From: Cololabis saira
Lineage: Eukaryota > Chordata > Actinopteri > Beloniformes > Belonidae
Direction of reading: 5' to 3'
NCBI RefSeq assembly: GCF_033807715.1
Contig: NC_084601.1
Span: forward strand, 527,001 to 591,000
DNA: 64,000 bases
The translations under genes and the position numbers were made by a program. Under the pieces are notes generated by a model that saw nothing but the letters and a program-made list of their open reading frames with translations, searched no databases and was not told the origin of the DNA. Positions 1 through 10,570 of this stretch are shown here, piece by piece; positions within the stretch are counted from its first letter, which is position 1, and each line of letters starts with the position of its first letter.

Positions 1-795
1 GGGTAGGTGCGTAGATTGACCGGTAAATCGAGAGCTTCATCTTTCGACTCAGCTCCTTCTTCACCATGACGGTCCGGTAAACCGACCGTATAACTGCGGA
101 CGCTGCACCGATCCGTCTGTCAATCTCACGCTCCATTGTTCCCTCACTCGTGACCAAGACCCCGAGATACTTGAACTCCTCCACCTGAGGCAGGACTTCT
201 CCAACCACCCGGAGAAGGCATGCCACCCTTTCCCATGGAGAACCATGGCCTCGGTCTTGGAGGTGCTGATTGTCATCCCCACCGCGTCGCACTCTGCCTC
301 AAACCGCCCCAGCACATGCTGAAGGTCCCGGTCCGATGAAGCCAACAGGACAACATCATCTGCAAAAAGCAGAGATGAAATCCTGAGGTTCCCAAACCGG
401 ATCCCCTCCGGCTCTTGGCTATGCCTAGAAATCCTGTCCATAAAAATTATGAACAGAACCGGTGAAAAAAGGGCAGCCCTGCCGGAGTCCAACATGCACC
501 GGGAACAAGTCTGATCTACTGCCGGCAATGCGAATCAAACTCCTGCTCCGATCATACAGAGACCGGACAGCGCTTAATAGAGGGCCCCGGACTCCATATT
601 CACTGAGCACCCCCCACAGAATGGCACGAGGGACAATGGTCAAATGCCTTCTCCATATCCACAAAACACATGTAGACTGGTTGGGCAAATTCCTACGAAC
701 CCTTGAGCACCCTGCGGAGGGTATAGAGCTGGTCCAGTGTTCCATGACCGGAACGAAAACTGCATTGTTCCTCCTGAATCCGAGGTTCAACTCCA
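1..795 (-). mobile_element. Rex3 (RTE-clade) LINE fragment, reverse transcriptase region
   Basis: Minus-strand remnant of a non-LTR retrotransposon reverse transcriptase, broken into at least two frames (about 796-425 and 528-61). The upstream frame carries the RT fingers and palm text YDRSRSLIRIAG and VGLRQGCP; the downstream frame carries the catalytic FADD box (near 354-365) followed by VVLLASS and a thumb segment with TSKTEAMVL. The plus-strand text near 461-484 resembles the primer site widely used to amplify fish Rex3, which is why I name this family. It is cut by the window start on its 3' side and 5'-truncated near 795, where it meets an AT-rich AATAAT tract. Frameshifts and missing parts make it inactive. 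It is not a host gene. Confidence 0.85.
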
Positions 796-1610
796 TATTC
801 TATAATAATAATAATGATAATATAGTATACTAACAATAATGATAATAATTAAAGCTGCAAGCAGCGATGAATGGGCCCTCGCACCCTTTGCACATTCAGG
901 CGTGCTGCAGTGGAAGCGCTTGTATGACTTACACTTATGACACCACCCACGACTCTCTATATCAAACCATTCAAAAGTTATGGCAGAAATTAGGAACTAT
1001 CAGATATCGACCATTCAGATGAAGGGGCGGGGCTAATCTGCAGCAATTATGTTCAAGGACTCAAAACCGAGTCCGATGACACCACCCACGAGTCTTTATG
1101 TCAAACCATTCAAAAGTTATTGCAGAAAATCGGAACTATTACATATCGACAAATCAGAAGAAGAGGCGGAGCTAATTTGCAGCAATTATGTTCAAGGACT
1201 CAAAACCATGTCCAATGACACCACCCACGAGTCTTTATGTCAAAGCATTCAAAAGTTATGAGAGAGAATATGATCCATCAAATATTGACCAATCAGAAGA
1301 AGGGGCGGGGCTAATTAAGGACTATGACGGTCAAGTACTCAATACCGAGTCAGATGACACCACCACTAGCGGAGCAGGCGGGGGGGCAGAGGGCGCGGCC
1401 GCCCCGGGTCCACTGCTCCGTGGGGGCCCATGCCGAAGAGGAAAAAAAAAAGTGTTCTGAATAAAATAAGGAAAGTTGGACTATATAACAATTGCGTTCA
1501 TAAGGATAAAGTTGTTTGAAAAATAAAAATGAAAGAAGTAGTCCCTTCTCCCCTTGTGTGTCTGCCTGTCATGCACGGGTACGTGCGCGCATGTTGTGTT
1601 TACTTTTAAG

Positions 1611-1738
1611 CCTGAATTATGGTTCTGTGTTACACCAACGCAGAGCCTACGTCGTAGGGTACGACGTAGCGGTGCGCGTCGCCGCATACCCTACGGCGTA
1701 GGCTCTGCGTTGGTGTAACGCGGAACCATAAATTAGCC
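1611..1738. mobile_element. Palindromic GC-rich MITE, copy 1
   Basis: Near-perfect inverted repeat. The left arm contains TTACACCAACGCAGAGCCTA and the right arm its reverse complement, around a centre of GTAGGGTACG-type text. It is non-coding. Eight other full or half copies of this unit occur in the window: 4110-4215, 11373-11418, 13945-14036, 15283-15333, 19755-19855, 28910-29028, 40177-40262 and 50453-50530. Confidence 0.85.
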
Positions 1739-1877
1739 TTTAGCCACTTGTCGCTGTTTGACCGCCGTGTTGCTCGGTCAGTGTTAAGTACATGTCGTCG
1801 CACATTGTAAACTGTTGTCGTGTAGGTTGAACACGTGTGTCTGAATTGTCCTACTCTGCGAATCCGACATCTATGGC

Positions 1878-2288
1878 TAAGATGAAAACTTAGCCTTAAA
1901 AATAAATATATCCCCACGATAAGTCATAATTATGAGTCGAAATTATGAGATACAAAGTCGAAATTATGACATAGAAAGTCATAATTATGAGATAGACAGT
2001 CGAAATTATGAGATACAAAGTCGAAATTATGACATAGAAAGTCATAATTATGAGATAGAAAGTCGAAATTATGAGATAGACAGTCGAAATTATGAGATAC
2101 AAAGTCGAAATTATGACATAGAAAGTCATAATTATGAGATAGAAAGTCGAAATTATGAGATAGAAAGTCGAAATTCTGAGATAGAAAGTCATAATTATGA
2201 GATAGAAAGTCGAAATTATGAGATAGAAAGTCATAATTATGACTTACCGTGTGGATATTTTTATTTTTAAGGCTAAGATTTCATCTTA
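1878..2288. repeat. TIR-bounded 21-bp minisatellite
   Basis: A tandem array (about 1932-2245) of a 21-bp unit of the form GTCGAAATTATGAGATAGAA, with variants (GTCATAATTATGA, GACATAGAAA). It is bounded by long inverted flanks: TAAGATGAAAACTTAGCCTT on the left and the matching AAGGCTAAGATTTCATCTTA on the right. Because the unit is 21 bp (a multiple of 3) with no stop in some frames, it is open on both strands and encodes a seven-residue SRNYEIE-like repeat. I treat those frames as fortuitous. It lies inside the hAT element at 1364-2606. Confidence 0.85.
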
Positions 2289-3112
2289 TTTTTTTCTTTT
2301 CTGGTGGAAATGGGCTTCCATAGACATCACTGGATGTCATTTGATTTTTATCTCCGGTTTGATACTTATATCTTAAAGTCTGCATTAGGCTTATAATTAA
2401 GTTTGACATAATGACTGGCACAATCCATGGTGCTGAAACCTCATTTGAATGGTTCTGACCGTGTCGCCTGCGTGCTGTGGTTGTGTCAGAGGTGCTGATC
2501 TGTGGCATTTTTTTAGCGATTATGTTTTAACGCGGAAGTTTAGGCCACAAGGGCCCATCTAGAATGCTTCGCCCCCCCCTAGGCTGGGACCCCTGCTCCG
2601 CCCCTGGACAGCACCCATGACTCTTTATATCACATCATTCAAAAGTTATGGCAGAAAGTAGGAACTATCAAATATGAACCAATCAAATGGGGGGCGTGCT
2701 TTTTGGCGTCTAGCGTCGCCACAGTAACGCTTTTGACTGAGAAAAGTACTGCGCGCTGTCACAGGATGGAGATGCACATTTTGATGTATAACACACCTGG
2801 GTGCACGTTACGGTTCGGGCTCTGAAGCGGCTAAAGAAATGGCATAAATTTCGCCAAAATGACATGAACAATTCAAAATGGCCAACTTCCTGTTCGGTTT
2901 CGGCCATGGCGCCAAGAGACTTTTCTTTAAGTTACGACATGATACAGGTGTGTACCGATTTTCATGCATGTATGTCAAACTGTATGGTGGGGCTTGAGGC
3001 ACAAAGTAAAGAATTTGGTGACTTTTGGGGCACGTTTAGGGGGGCAAAAAGGCCCTCCTTTCGTCGGAAGAAAGAAAATTCGCACTCTAAGTGCTCGGGC
3101 CCTAATTATAAT

Positions 3113-3530
3113 TTATTTTTTTTGTCCTGCCGATGGAGCCCCAAAATGTGTGCGTCCTCCATCGCAGGACCCTTCCATACTACATTCTCACCGACAAGAA
3201 CACTCGTTCACTCACCGTTTCCTCCTCCTAGGGGGGGTCCAGCACCGCCAGGTAGCACCCCAGGCTGCACAGCGAGCCCCGCCAGGACCCGGGCACCGCG
3301 ACCGCCCCGTCCCAGGCCGAGGAGGGAACGCGGGTGATGTAGGCCCCTCTCCCGCCCTTGGTGTTGAGTGAATGTAACTAATACAATAAAAACAGGGAGA
3401 GGGAGGTCAGGGTATCATATGAAGTGACATGAAGTGGGATATATATGTATGTTGTCCTGTGGTTGCAAACCAAATTGCCCTTCGGGGACATTAAAGCTTT
3501 TTCATATCATATTGACACTGACCTCCCCCT
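3113..3530 (+). mobile_element. GC-rich retroelement-like repeat with 3' tail
   Basis: The GC-rich block at 3113-3365 is homologous, in opposite orientation, to 57195-57460 (shared text GGCTGCACAGCGAGCCC-like and CGGGTGATGTAGG-like). It is followed by TTGCCCTTCGGGGACATTAA near 3477, a tail of the kind seen at 3' ends of fish L2-type LINEs and their SINEs. No coding function is recognised. The frames seen here are not shared intact with the second copy. Confidence 0.5.
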
Positions 3531-3542
3531 CCAAGACGCTAA

Positions 3543-4631
3543 GGCCCAATCCCAATACACCCCCTACTTTCTTTCACTAGCCCTACTTTCTACCACTAGC
3601 CCTCCCACTATCACTACCCCTAAAAAAGAAGGGACAGATTTTAGGGCACTTGCAAACTTCCCAGGGCCCTGTCCCAATACATCCACTACTCCTACTTTCA
3701 GCACCACCCCTAAATCAGGAAGCTGAGAGCCAAAAGCTGTTTTAATTTCCGCTGTAGCGCTGTTAATATGCCAAACAAACAAGTTTTAATATTTTTTCAG
3801 GTGTAAAAGTTCCGTTAAGATCCTCAACCTGAGCTCAATTTATCCAAATAACGCCTGTTAAGAAATTTGACCCGATGTTTTCGGAGATGATAAGAGCCGC
3901 CGGCTCGGAGCAGCAGCAGCCGGAGTACAGACGTGATCGCCCTGCGCCATCGTCCTGGGGGAGAAACCTGCAGCTCTGTTGAGAATTACCGCTGGCTGAA
4001 ATAAATCATTTAGGAAGATAAATGTTGGTTTAATAGATGAAATCTAACAGTTGTGCCTGTTAAGAAATTTGCTCCGAAAATTGCGAGATTTCTGCCTGCC
4101 TGCTCCGGAGCTGATTTATGGTTCCGCATTAAATCGATGCAGAGCCTACGGCGTAGGTTACGTAACCTATGCCGTAGGCTACGGCGTAGGCTCTGTGTCG
4201 ATGTTATGCGGCGTGATCTTCGGCAAACGGGCAAACGAGTGATTATGTACATTCACCGAGTGAATATTATGAAAGTAAAATATATATTTCTCGCTAGAAA
4301 TGTAATCAAAACGCATTTTTATGCAGAAACTAACTCAATATATAGATTTTATTCACTAAAAAAAAAAGAAATGTCCGCCATGTTTTTTTTTTTTTTATTG
4401 AGTCCACAAATGACAACGAAAAGCATTCTGAGAAATTTTTCTGTCCCTAGATCTACTAGTGAGCATCGGAAAACACTCGATCCGTAGGGACAGATTCATA
4501 GCCACTACACTAGTTTTCTTCACTACCCCTAGGTGGAAAGAGGAATTGGGACACCACTACCCTCATGGGAACGCACAAAATTTAGGGGTAGGGATGAAAA
4601 CTAGGGGTAGGGGGAGTATTGGGACAGGGCC
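3543..4631. mobile_element. PIF/Harbinger-like MITE, GGCCCTGTCCCAAT ends
   Basis: The left end GGCCCAATCCCAATACA and right end GTATTGGGACAGGGCC form terminal inverted repeats. They are flanked by TAA at 3540-3542 and 4632-4634, the 3-bp TWA-type duplication of PIF/Harbinger. A second internal copy of the terminus (GGGCCCTGTCCCAATACATC) lies near 3663. The interior core (about 3982-4435) is shared with the element at 28632-29465, which has different ends. A palindromic MITE sits inside. There is no transposase, so it must be mobilised in trans. Confidence 0.78.
4110..4215. mobile_element. Palindromic GC-rich MITE, copy 2
   Basis: Starts CTGATTTATGGTTCCGC and contains GCAGAGCCTACGGCGTAGG and its inverted partner. 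The right arm is degraded (GTCGATGTTATGCGG). It is nested in the Harbinger-like MITE at 3543-4631. Confidence 0.8.
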
Positions 4632-4839
4632 TAAGTATTCTTGTTAAATGTATTTATTAAATGTTGAGTGCGCGGTGTGTTGTGCTATGCCCATGCGCAC
4701 ATGTGAACTCTGAACTTAGAAATGTTTGTGAACATTTTGTGAATATGGTATTCAACTTTAAAGTCGGTTCAACCCCGACCAGCTTTAATATAGATGGCCG
4801 CCTTCTCAGAAACTACATGACCAGTGTGCCTTGCGTGGG

Positions 4840-5660
4840 GGGGGTGGCGCCTAAAGCGGCGCGCATCCAATCACAAGCGAGCTTCTGATGACGTCACACA
4901 CCCGCGGAGCGCAAATCTCCGCTGCTGCCACAGCTTCACTCTCTTCCCCTCAACCTTTCATCCTGAGCAGCTGATCCGCTCTTGGCTCCTTGCCAAAGGC
5001 ACGGCGGGACCAGGGATCCTCTCCCCCCCAGAAGGGGGAGAGAAGATCCAGCGGAGCGCGGCTTCTCTTCCTCAGCTCATCCTCGCTCTCTCCTTTTCAT
5101 TTCGTCAGCTTTGGCTCCGGGCCAAAGATCACATCTCCTTTCTCCCCCCGGCTGGGGGGAGGAGAGGTCCGCATTGGAACGGGCCCGCGGGGTCCGCCCG
5201 TTGAAGCCGCGGTCCCCGGAGCGCCGCTCTGCGCTCTGGCGGGGAATCGCTGCGACCTAACGCTCCGACTGAAGCCCCCTTCCCCGCTCCGAGCTTCCTG
5301 TTTGTATCAGGAATCGGGACGTTTCCTGGACGGACGGCCGCCGTCCCGCCCAGCTGTGAGCTGCATTCCTGGCGTCGGCGACCGACGAGCAGGGGCGCAT
5401 GGCAATGAATGACCGCCCCCCCCCCGCCGCGCCTAGAAGCGCGTGAGAGGCTCCGTTGATCCGGAAGCACGGCCCAGCATGAGGCGGCGCCCCACTGCTG
5501 TCCCGTTTCGTTTCAGGGGAAGGAGACGGGGACCGAGAGACTCTGACTGGGAAAACCCGGCAGCAACGCGACCCGCAGTCGACAAAGCCCGCAGCTTCCC
5601 GACCCAGATCCCGAGGAGGCGTGAGCTCATGAGCTCTGGTGATCAGTGTAATTTAGAGCG
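4840..5660. promoter_or_regulatory. CpG-rich promoter-like block with CCAAT and CRE motifs
   Basis: A sharp rise in G+C and CpG compared with its AT-rich neighbours. It contains a CCAAT box (about 4867-4871), a perfect CRE palindrome TGACGTCA (4889-4896) and two related blocks about 120 bp apart (CTTGGCTCC..GCCAAAG followed by CTCCCCCC runs, near 4980 and 5110). The best open frames overlap in several phases and match nothing I know. It could be a CpG-island promoter, the U3 of an LTR, or the 5' part of a retroelement. I cannot choose between these, and no adjacent gene is recognised. Confidence 0.35.
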
Positions 5661-6814
5661 GTTCAGAGCTGAGTTTACTGTATACATCATCATCATTATC
5701 ATCATTATTGTGTTCGTTATTTTGTAGTCACCATTTTCTGCCATTTAGTCACGTTTTAAACGTCGCGTTTGCCATCCGGTCCGATTGCACATGGCGTGGC
5801 GAGGGCGCGTCCATCTTTAAAATGCCATAGAGCCCCGCCATCTTTAAACACCGGCCACGTGTAGTCACGTTGTTTGAACCACAGAGGCGATCGTGTTTAT
5901 TATTGTTTTGATTTCTTTTCCATTCCATGCATTTAAGTTTCATTTTTATTGTTGTTGTTTTTCTTGTTAGTGATGATTTTATGTTTATCGTAGTGTGCCA
6001 TCGGAATTTATTTTGGGTATTGTGTTACCATCTGCTTGGTACCTGTATGTAAATAAATTCTGATTGATGACTGAACGCTGACCAGCCAGACTAAATCACC
6101 CTTTTTCTTCAACTACAAGACCCACGTAAGAGGCTGTTTTTGGTGTCTGGGCAGAGAAAACTTAGTAACACACTTTAAAAGTTAGTTTACGCTGTGAGCT
6201 GGACTGCTGATCCTGTCATAGTTGTGTTTATTAACTTAAGTGTTTTTGTTTATCTTCTTGTTTGTCTACTGCTGCATCCACATTGCTGGATCGTGATGAC
6301 ATATTCCTCTACAACAGAAAACAAAGCCCTTCCAAATTTCCCAGTTGAATGACCAGAGCGCACGTGTGAAGTTTAGTTTCACAGTGGTGTGGGAAAGATC
6401 AGAAGGTCTTGGGTTTCTGGTAGTGAGAAATTATTTATGGTCTCTGTTATTTTACTTTTCTCCTCCTCTACTTCTCTCCTACTAACCCATACATATCCAA
6501 AGTGTTGTTTTACCAACTGCTTGACACTGGTGTAAATAAATTCTGGTTGAAAGAAGTCGTCCTTGTTTATTTTACACATATTTGCCGTCAATGTTGGTTG
6601 CTGGAGCCTGTGTTCGGATTTCACCCTTCAGTTATACTGTATAATAATTAATCTTGAGACTGATTTTGTTTTTGTAAGTTATCATTTTCCTAGTTGAATC
6701 CTAGGTGGTGTCCCGAGAATAATTAAGTCATTTTGAATAATTCAATTTGATAAGTAATCTACTTTATTAATTATTAATAATTGTTCATAACTTTTGATAA
6801 CTGAACAGCACTAC
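5661..6814. other. Unassigned interval with two related AATAAA segments
   Basis: Starts with an ATC/ATT-rich tract (5688-5715). Two similar stretches, ACCATCTGCTTGG..GTAAATAAATTCTGATTGA (about 6028-6066) and ACCAACTGCTTGACAC..GTAAATAAATTCTGGTTGA (about 6510-6551), lie about 480 bp apart. Each contains a polyadenylation hexamer, as duplicated transcript ends or LTR-type R regions might. No coding region is recognised. Confidence 0.3.
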
Positions 6815-8165
6815 TTGTTGCACAAAAATACCTTTAATATTTTGATTTTGCCTAATAGCAGCTGCTAAGGGCTCAATAAATATTGCAAATAGTGAAGGAG
6901 AAAGAGGACAACCCTGTCCGGGAGATTTGTCCTTACACGTGCCTTGGGAGAGCTATATAATATCTTTATGCAGTCGGTAAAGATTTGACAAATTCAAATT
7001 TGTGTAGAGTTGCCGATAGAAATTTTTATTTACCCGATCGAATGCTTTTTCTGCGTCTAGAGATATAATAGTAGTTTCCTGTTTATTGATACTTGAATGA
7101 TTTATAATATTGAGTAATCTACGAGTGTTAATAGAAGAATGTCTACCCTTAATAAAGCCTGTTTGATCTGGATGTATAATAGAAGGCGTAATTCTTTTCA
7201 GACGTTTGGAAAGGGCTTTGCAGATTATTTTGAGATCTACATTTATTAGTGATATTGGGCGGTAGCTCGATGGGAGCAAAAGATCCTTATCCGGTTTCAA
7301 TAGGAGGCTAACATTAGCAGAATTCATATTTAGGGTAAACTTTTGCTCTCCTTAAAATTTAAGATCATTTTATAAAATGTTGGTACTAATATGCTCCAGA
7401 ATTCCTTGTAGAATTCGGCTGGAAAGCCATCCGGGCCCGGAACTTTATTATTAGGCAAATGCTGAAGTGCTTCATGAAGTTCTCCCATTGAGAGCGGCGA
7501 ATCTAAATTCGTAACCTGCTCCTGGTGTAATTTTGGCAGGTTAATTCTTCCAAGAAACTGATCGATGGATTGATCGGATGGTTGGATTTGTGATGAATAT
7601 AATTTACAGTAAAAATCTCTAAAAACTGAATTTATTAAGCAGGGGTCATGCGTAATCTTCCCTGATTGGTCCTTAATGGATGTTATGGTTGTTTTTTCCT
7701 TGTTTACTTTTAATTGATTGGCCAAATATTTCCCTGATCTGTTAGTGTATACAAAGTTTTCCAGGCGAAGCCTTTGTACTAGAAACTGCGTTTTTGCCAA
7801 TTATTTTATTTAATTCTATTTTAGTTTTCCTTATTCTATTAAGGATATGTTTGTCTGCAGAGGTCCGGAAGGCCTCCTCTAACGCTTTAATTTCACATTC
7901 TAATTCCTTTGTTTTTAAGTTATCTTTCTTTTTCTTATTTGAAGAAAAGGAAATTATTTTGCCTCGCATTACTGCTTTTCCTGCTACCCACAGAACACTC
8001 GCTGATATTTCTGGTTGATCGTTATTTTGCAGATATATGTCCCATTCTTTCTTGAAAAAAATAATAAAGTCGGGGTCTTTAAGCAATGATGTATTAAATC
8101 TTCAATTTCTAGAGGGTGGTACGCTCCCTCTTCCCCAGAGTGAAAGAAACTGGTGCGTGATCGAT
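6815..8165 (-). mobile_element. L1-like LINE fragment, ORF2 RT region
   Basis: Minus-strand pseudogene in three frames (8086-7742, 7800-7330, 7327-6953, then out of frame to about 6815). The frames carry, in order, the L1-type pre-RT linker, the NNKVPGPDGFPAEFY box, SYRPISLINVDLKI, HPDQTGFIKGR, and motif A SLDAEKAFDRV with the catalytic aspartate. The [18 protein letters not shown] box is readable out of frame near 6870-6930. Endonuclease, catalytic FADD and C-terminus are missing. The text is typical of L1/Tx1-type fish LINEs. It is 5'- and 3'-truncated and inactive. Confidence 0.82.
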
Positions 8166-8177
8166 AATAATAGGTCT

Positions 8178-8300
8178 TTTTTTTTTTTCTTTTAATACCC
8201 CCGATCCCCCTTACATATATGTAATACCCCCGATAATACCCCCGATCCCCCTTACATATATGTAAGGGGGATCGGGGGTATTAAAAGAAAAAAAAAATTG
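8178..8300. repeat. Compound inverted/direct repeat hairpin
   Basis: CTTTTAATACCCCCGATCCC followed by CCTTACATATATGTAA. The CCCCCGAT..TTACATATATGTAA block is then repeated directly and finally inverted, giving GGGATCGGGGGTATTAAAAG. The right part is the reverse complement of the left, so the whole can fold into a hairpin. It separates the L1-like fragment from unrelated sequence. Confidence 0.8.
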
Positions 8301-9265
8301 GGGGCGGGGTTGTGAGGATGGCATCCGCTGCAAGTCTGAAATCAGAGAAACCCAGGAAAACACAACGGGCACACCGGCCTTTGGAATCTGCAAGAGAGAA
8401 AACAGACAAACAGACACGGGAACAGGCAGAGACAGCAACCATTTCAGGTCTCTAAAACTGAATCAAGACCAAGCTACTGCGATTATCTGTCCCCCAAAAC
8501 TGTGGGGTGAGTATGTAGGGGAGTGAGCAGGTATTATGTACTCTGCTACTAGGGATCACAGAATATGTAAATGAAAGGCATGTTTTGCAAGCAAAGATAT
8601 GTTTTATTTTTGACCCAATGGTTCTTTTGTTCAGGTTGAAAATGATGCAAGTGATTATTTACAACAGTAATGGAAAGCAGTTTACAAATTAAACCCAAAG
8701 AACTAAAGTTTATATAAAGAAAATGACTCCAACGTAACCCAAAGAAATAAGCAAAAAGAACTGGACCCTATCCTTAAAATAATAAATCCACTAACTAAAC
8801 CTAACCTTTACCCAAAACAAAATTAACTATACTAAACTGACTATTCTAAATCAATCCTCAACAAATTAGGCTTTTACATCAGTCAGGCGTTGGAGCCATC
8901 TAGTATTTACCTTACTCTTCCATTCACAAGTGATACAACCAACAAGATTTAGCAGGAACCAAACTGCTTGGGCAGAAAGGCTGAGGAAAACCAAACATTT
9001 GGCCCCAAAGCTCACACAACAGCCAGAACGGACAGCACGTCTTCACACATGGGTTGAGTGAGATGACTGCCAACGAGCACTGCTCCAGCAGCAGCTTTGT
9101 AGGGGGAGAGGTTCCCTCTGGTTGGCTTCCGGTAGAGGTGGGCGTCGCTCTCCATCAGCACACCTGCAGCAGCTCCAACTCCTCCCACACCAGTGGACCT
9201 GAGCTGACAGGTGATTTAGTAAAGGCCACCTCCAACAGGGAATACACTCATCCAACTAAACCTCT
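8301..9265. other. Unassigned interval
   Basis: Mixed composition. A GC-rich start (GGGGGCGGGGTTG) is followed by AC-rich text near 8700-8860. I see no conserved frame, RNA gene or repeat with another copy in the window. Confidence 0.3.
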
Positions 9266-9576
9266 GCACCCCCAACCCAGTCTCATATAAAAACGTACCC
9301 TGGCTACGTTGGTCCAAAGTGCAAAAACGTAGAGGGGTTACAATATTAGCCCTTGAAATGTATAACTGTTACATTTTTCTAGCGCTTGAAATGTATAACT
9401 GTTACATTTTTCTGCCTATTCGTTTTGCGTCCAAGTCACGTGACTTTTAAGATTCTGGCCGTGATACCAACAAACACGGTGGACATTTTTCATTTTTGAG
9501 TGAAAAAAATCTAGATTTTGAGTTAACAAACACGGTGGACATTTTTCATTTTTGAGTGAAAAAAATCTATATTTTG

Positions 9577-10570
9577 AGTTAGTTTCTGCATAGAAATGAG
9601 TTTTGATTACATTTCTAGCAATATATAAATGTAGATAATCTCTTGCTTGCTCGTGGTTGCAACGTTTTTTTCAGATCTCGTCAGAATAATGTAAAACTGG
9701 AACGTTTTAATAACGTGAAATGGTTACATTTTTGGTTGCTGGACACGCTGGGAAACAAATCAATATTTTGAGTTAGTTTCTGCATAGAAATGCGTTTTGA
9801 TTACATTTATAGCAATACATATTTCACTTTCATAATATTCACTCAGTAAATGTATATAATCTCTTGCTTGCTCGTGGTTGCAAGGTTTTTTCAGATCTCG
9901 TCAGAATAATGTAAAACTCGAACGTTTTAATAACGTGAAATGGTTACATTTTTGGTTGCTGGACACGCTGTGGAAAAAAATCAATATTGTGAGTTAGTTT
10001 CTGCATAGAAATGCGTTTTGATTACATTTTTAGCAATACATATTTCACTTTCATAATATTCACTCAGTAAATGTATATAATCTCTTGCTTGCTCGTGGTT
10101 GCAACGTTTTTTTCAGATCTCGTCAGAATAATGTAACACAGGAACGTTTTAATAACGTGAAAAGGTTACATTTTTGGTTGCTGGACACGCTGGGAAACAA
10201 ATCAATATTTTGAGTTAGTTTCTGCATAGAAATGCGTTTTGATAAATATTTCTAGCAATACATATTTCACTTTCATAATATTCACTCAATAAATGTACAT
10301 AATCTCTTGCTTGCTCTGGTTGCAAGGTTTTTTCAGATCTCGTCAGAATAATGTAAAACTGGAACTTTTTAATAACGTGAAATCGTTACATTTTTGGTTG
10401 CTGGACAGTGCTGTGAAAAAGAAATCAATATCTTGAGTTAGTTTCTGCATAGAAAATGTGTTTTGATTACATTTCTAGCAATACATATTTCAATTTCATA
10501 ATATTCACTCAATAAATGTACATAATCTCTTGCTTGCTCTGGTTGCAAGGTTTTTTCAGATTTCCTCAGA
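9577..10570 (+). repeat. Subterminal ~220-bp tandem repeats, left arm
   Basis: Units begin at GAGTTAGTTTCTGCATAGAA near 9577, 9771, 9991, 10213 and 10436 (spacing about 194-223 bp). Each contains ATTACATTT..TAGCAATACA, TTCACTTTCATAATATTCAC, TCTCTTGCTTGCTC, CAGATCTCGTCAGAATAATG and GTTGCTGGACACGCTG. They are mirrored at about 16150-17190. Subterminal repeat arrays of this kind often hold transposase-binding sites; that role is inference here. Confidence 0.85.

Larger units (their letters stand above)
1364..2606. mobile_element. Non-autonomous hAT-like element nested in copy A
   Basis: Termini are CACTAGCGGAGCAGG on the left and the inverted counterpart CCTGCTCCGCCCCTG on the right. They are flanked by GACACCAC (1356-1363) and GACAGCAC (2607-2614), an 8-bp target duplication with one mismatch. 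An 8-bp TSD with CAGGGGCGGA-type ends is the hAT signature. Removing it rejoins the host repeat correctly. The interior has no transposase; it holds a palindromic MITE (1611-1738) and a TIR-bounded minisatellite (1878-2288). Confidence 0.72.
851..3102 (+). mobile_element. Interspersed repeat, AAAGCTGCAAGCAGC family, copy A (split)
   Basis: One end reads AAAGCTGCAAGCAGCGATG and the other ends in GTGCTCGGGCCC. Inside are repeated sub-blocks of about 139 bp (for example around 1020-1160 and 1160-1300) containing GACACCACCCACGAGTC. The unit is interrupted at 1363/2607 by a hAT element and resumes with the matching text (CACCCATGACTC). The same family appears inverted at 20753-21604 and again at 39306-43790. 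Chance open frames through it (for example 2801-3337) are not conserved between copies. I cannot assign a transposon superfamily from the sequence, and no transposase is present. The family is widespread in teleosts by my recollection, not by search. Confidence 0.75.

Noticed and set aside
1932..2245. CRISPR-like array
   Set aside because: Units are contiguous 21-bp repeats without unique spacers, in a vertebrate genome, bounded by transposon-like inverted repeats.
1896..2270. 112-codon frames on both strands with SRNYEIE or FYLIIST repeats
   Set aside because: A 21-bp tandem repeat is open by arithmetic; there is no start context and no family.
2801..3371. 178- and 135-codon frames
   Set aside because: They cross from one interspersed repeat into another; other copies of both repeats do not keep the frames.
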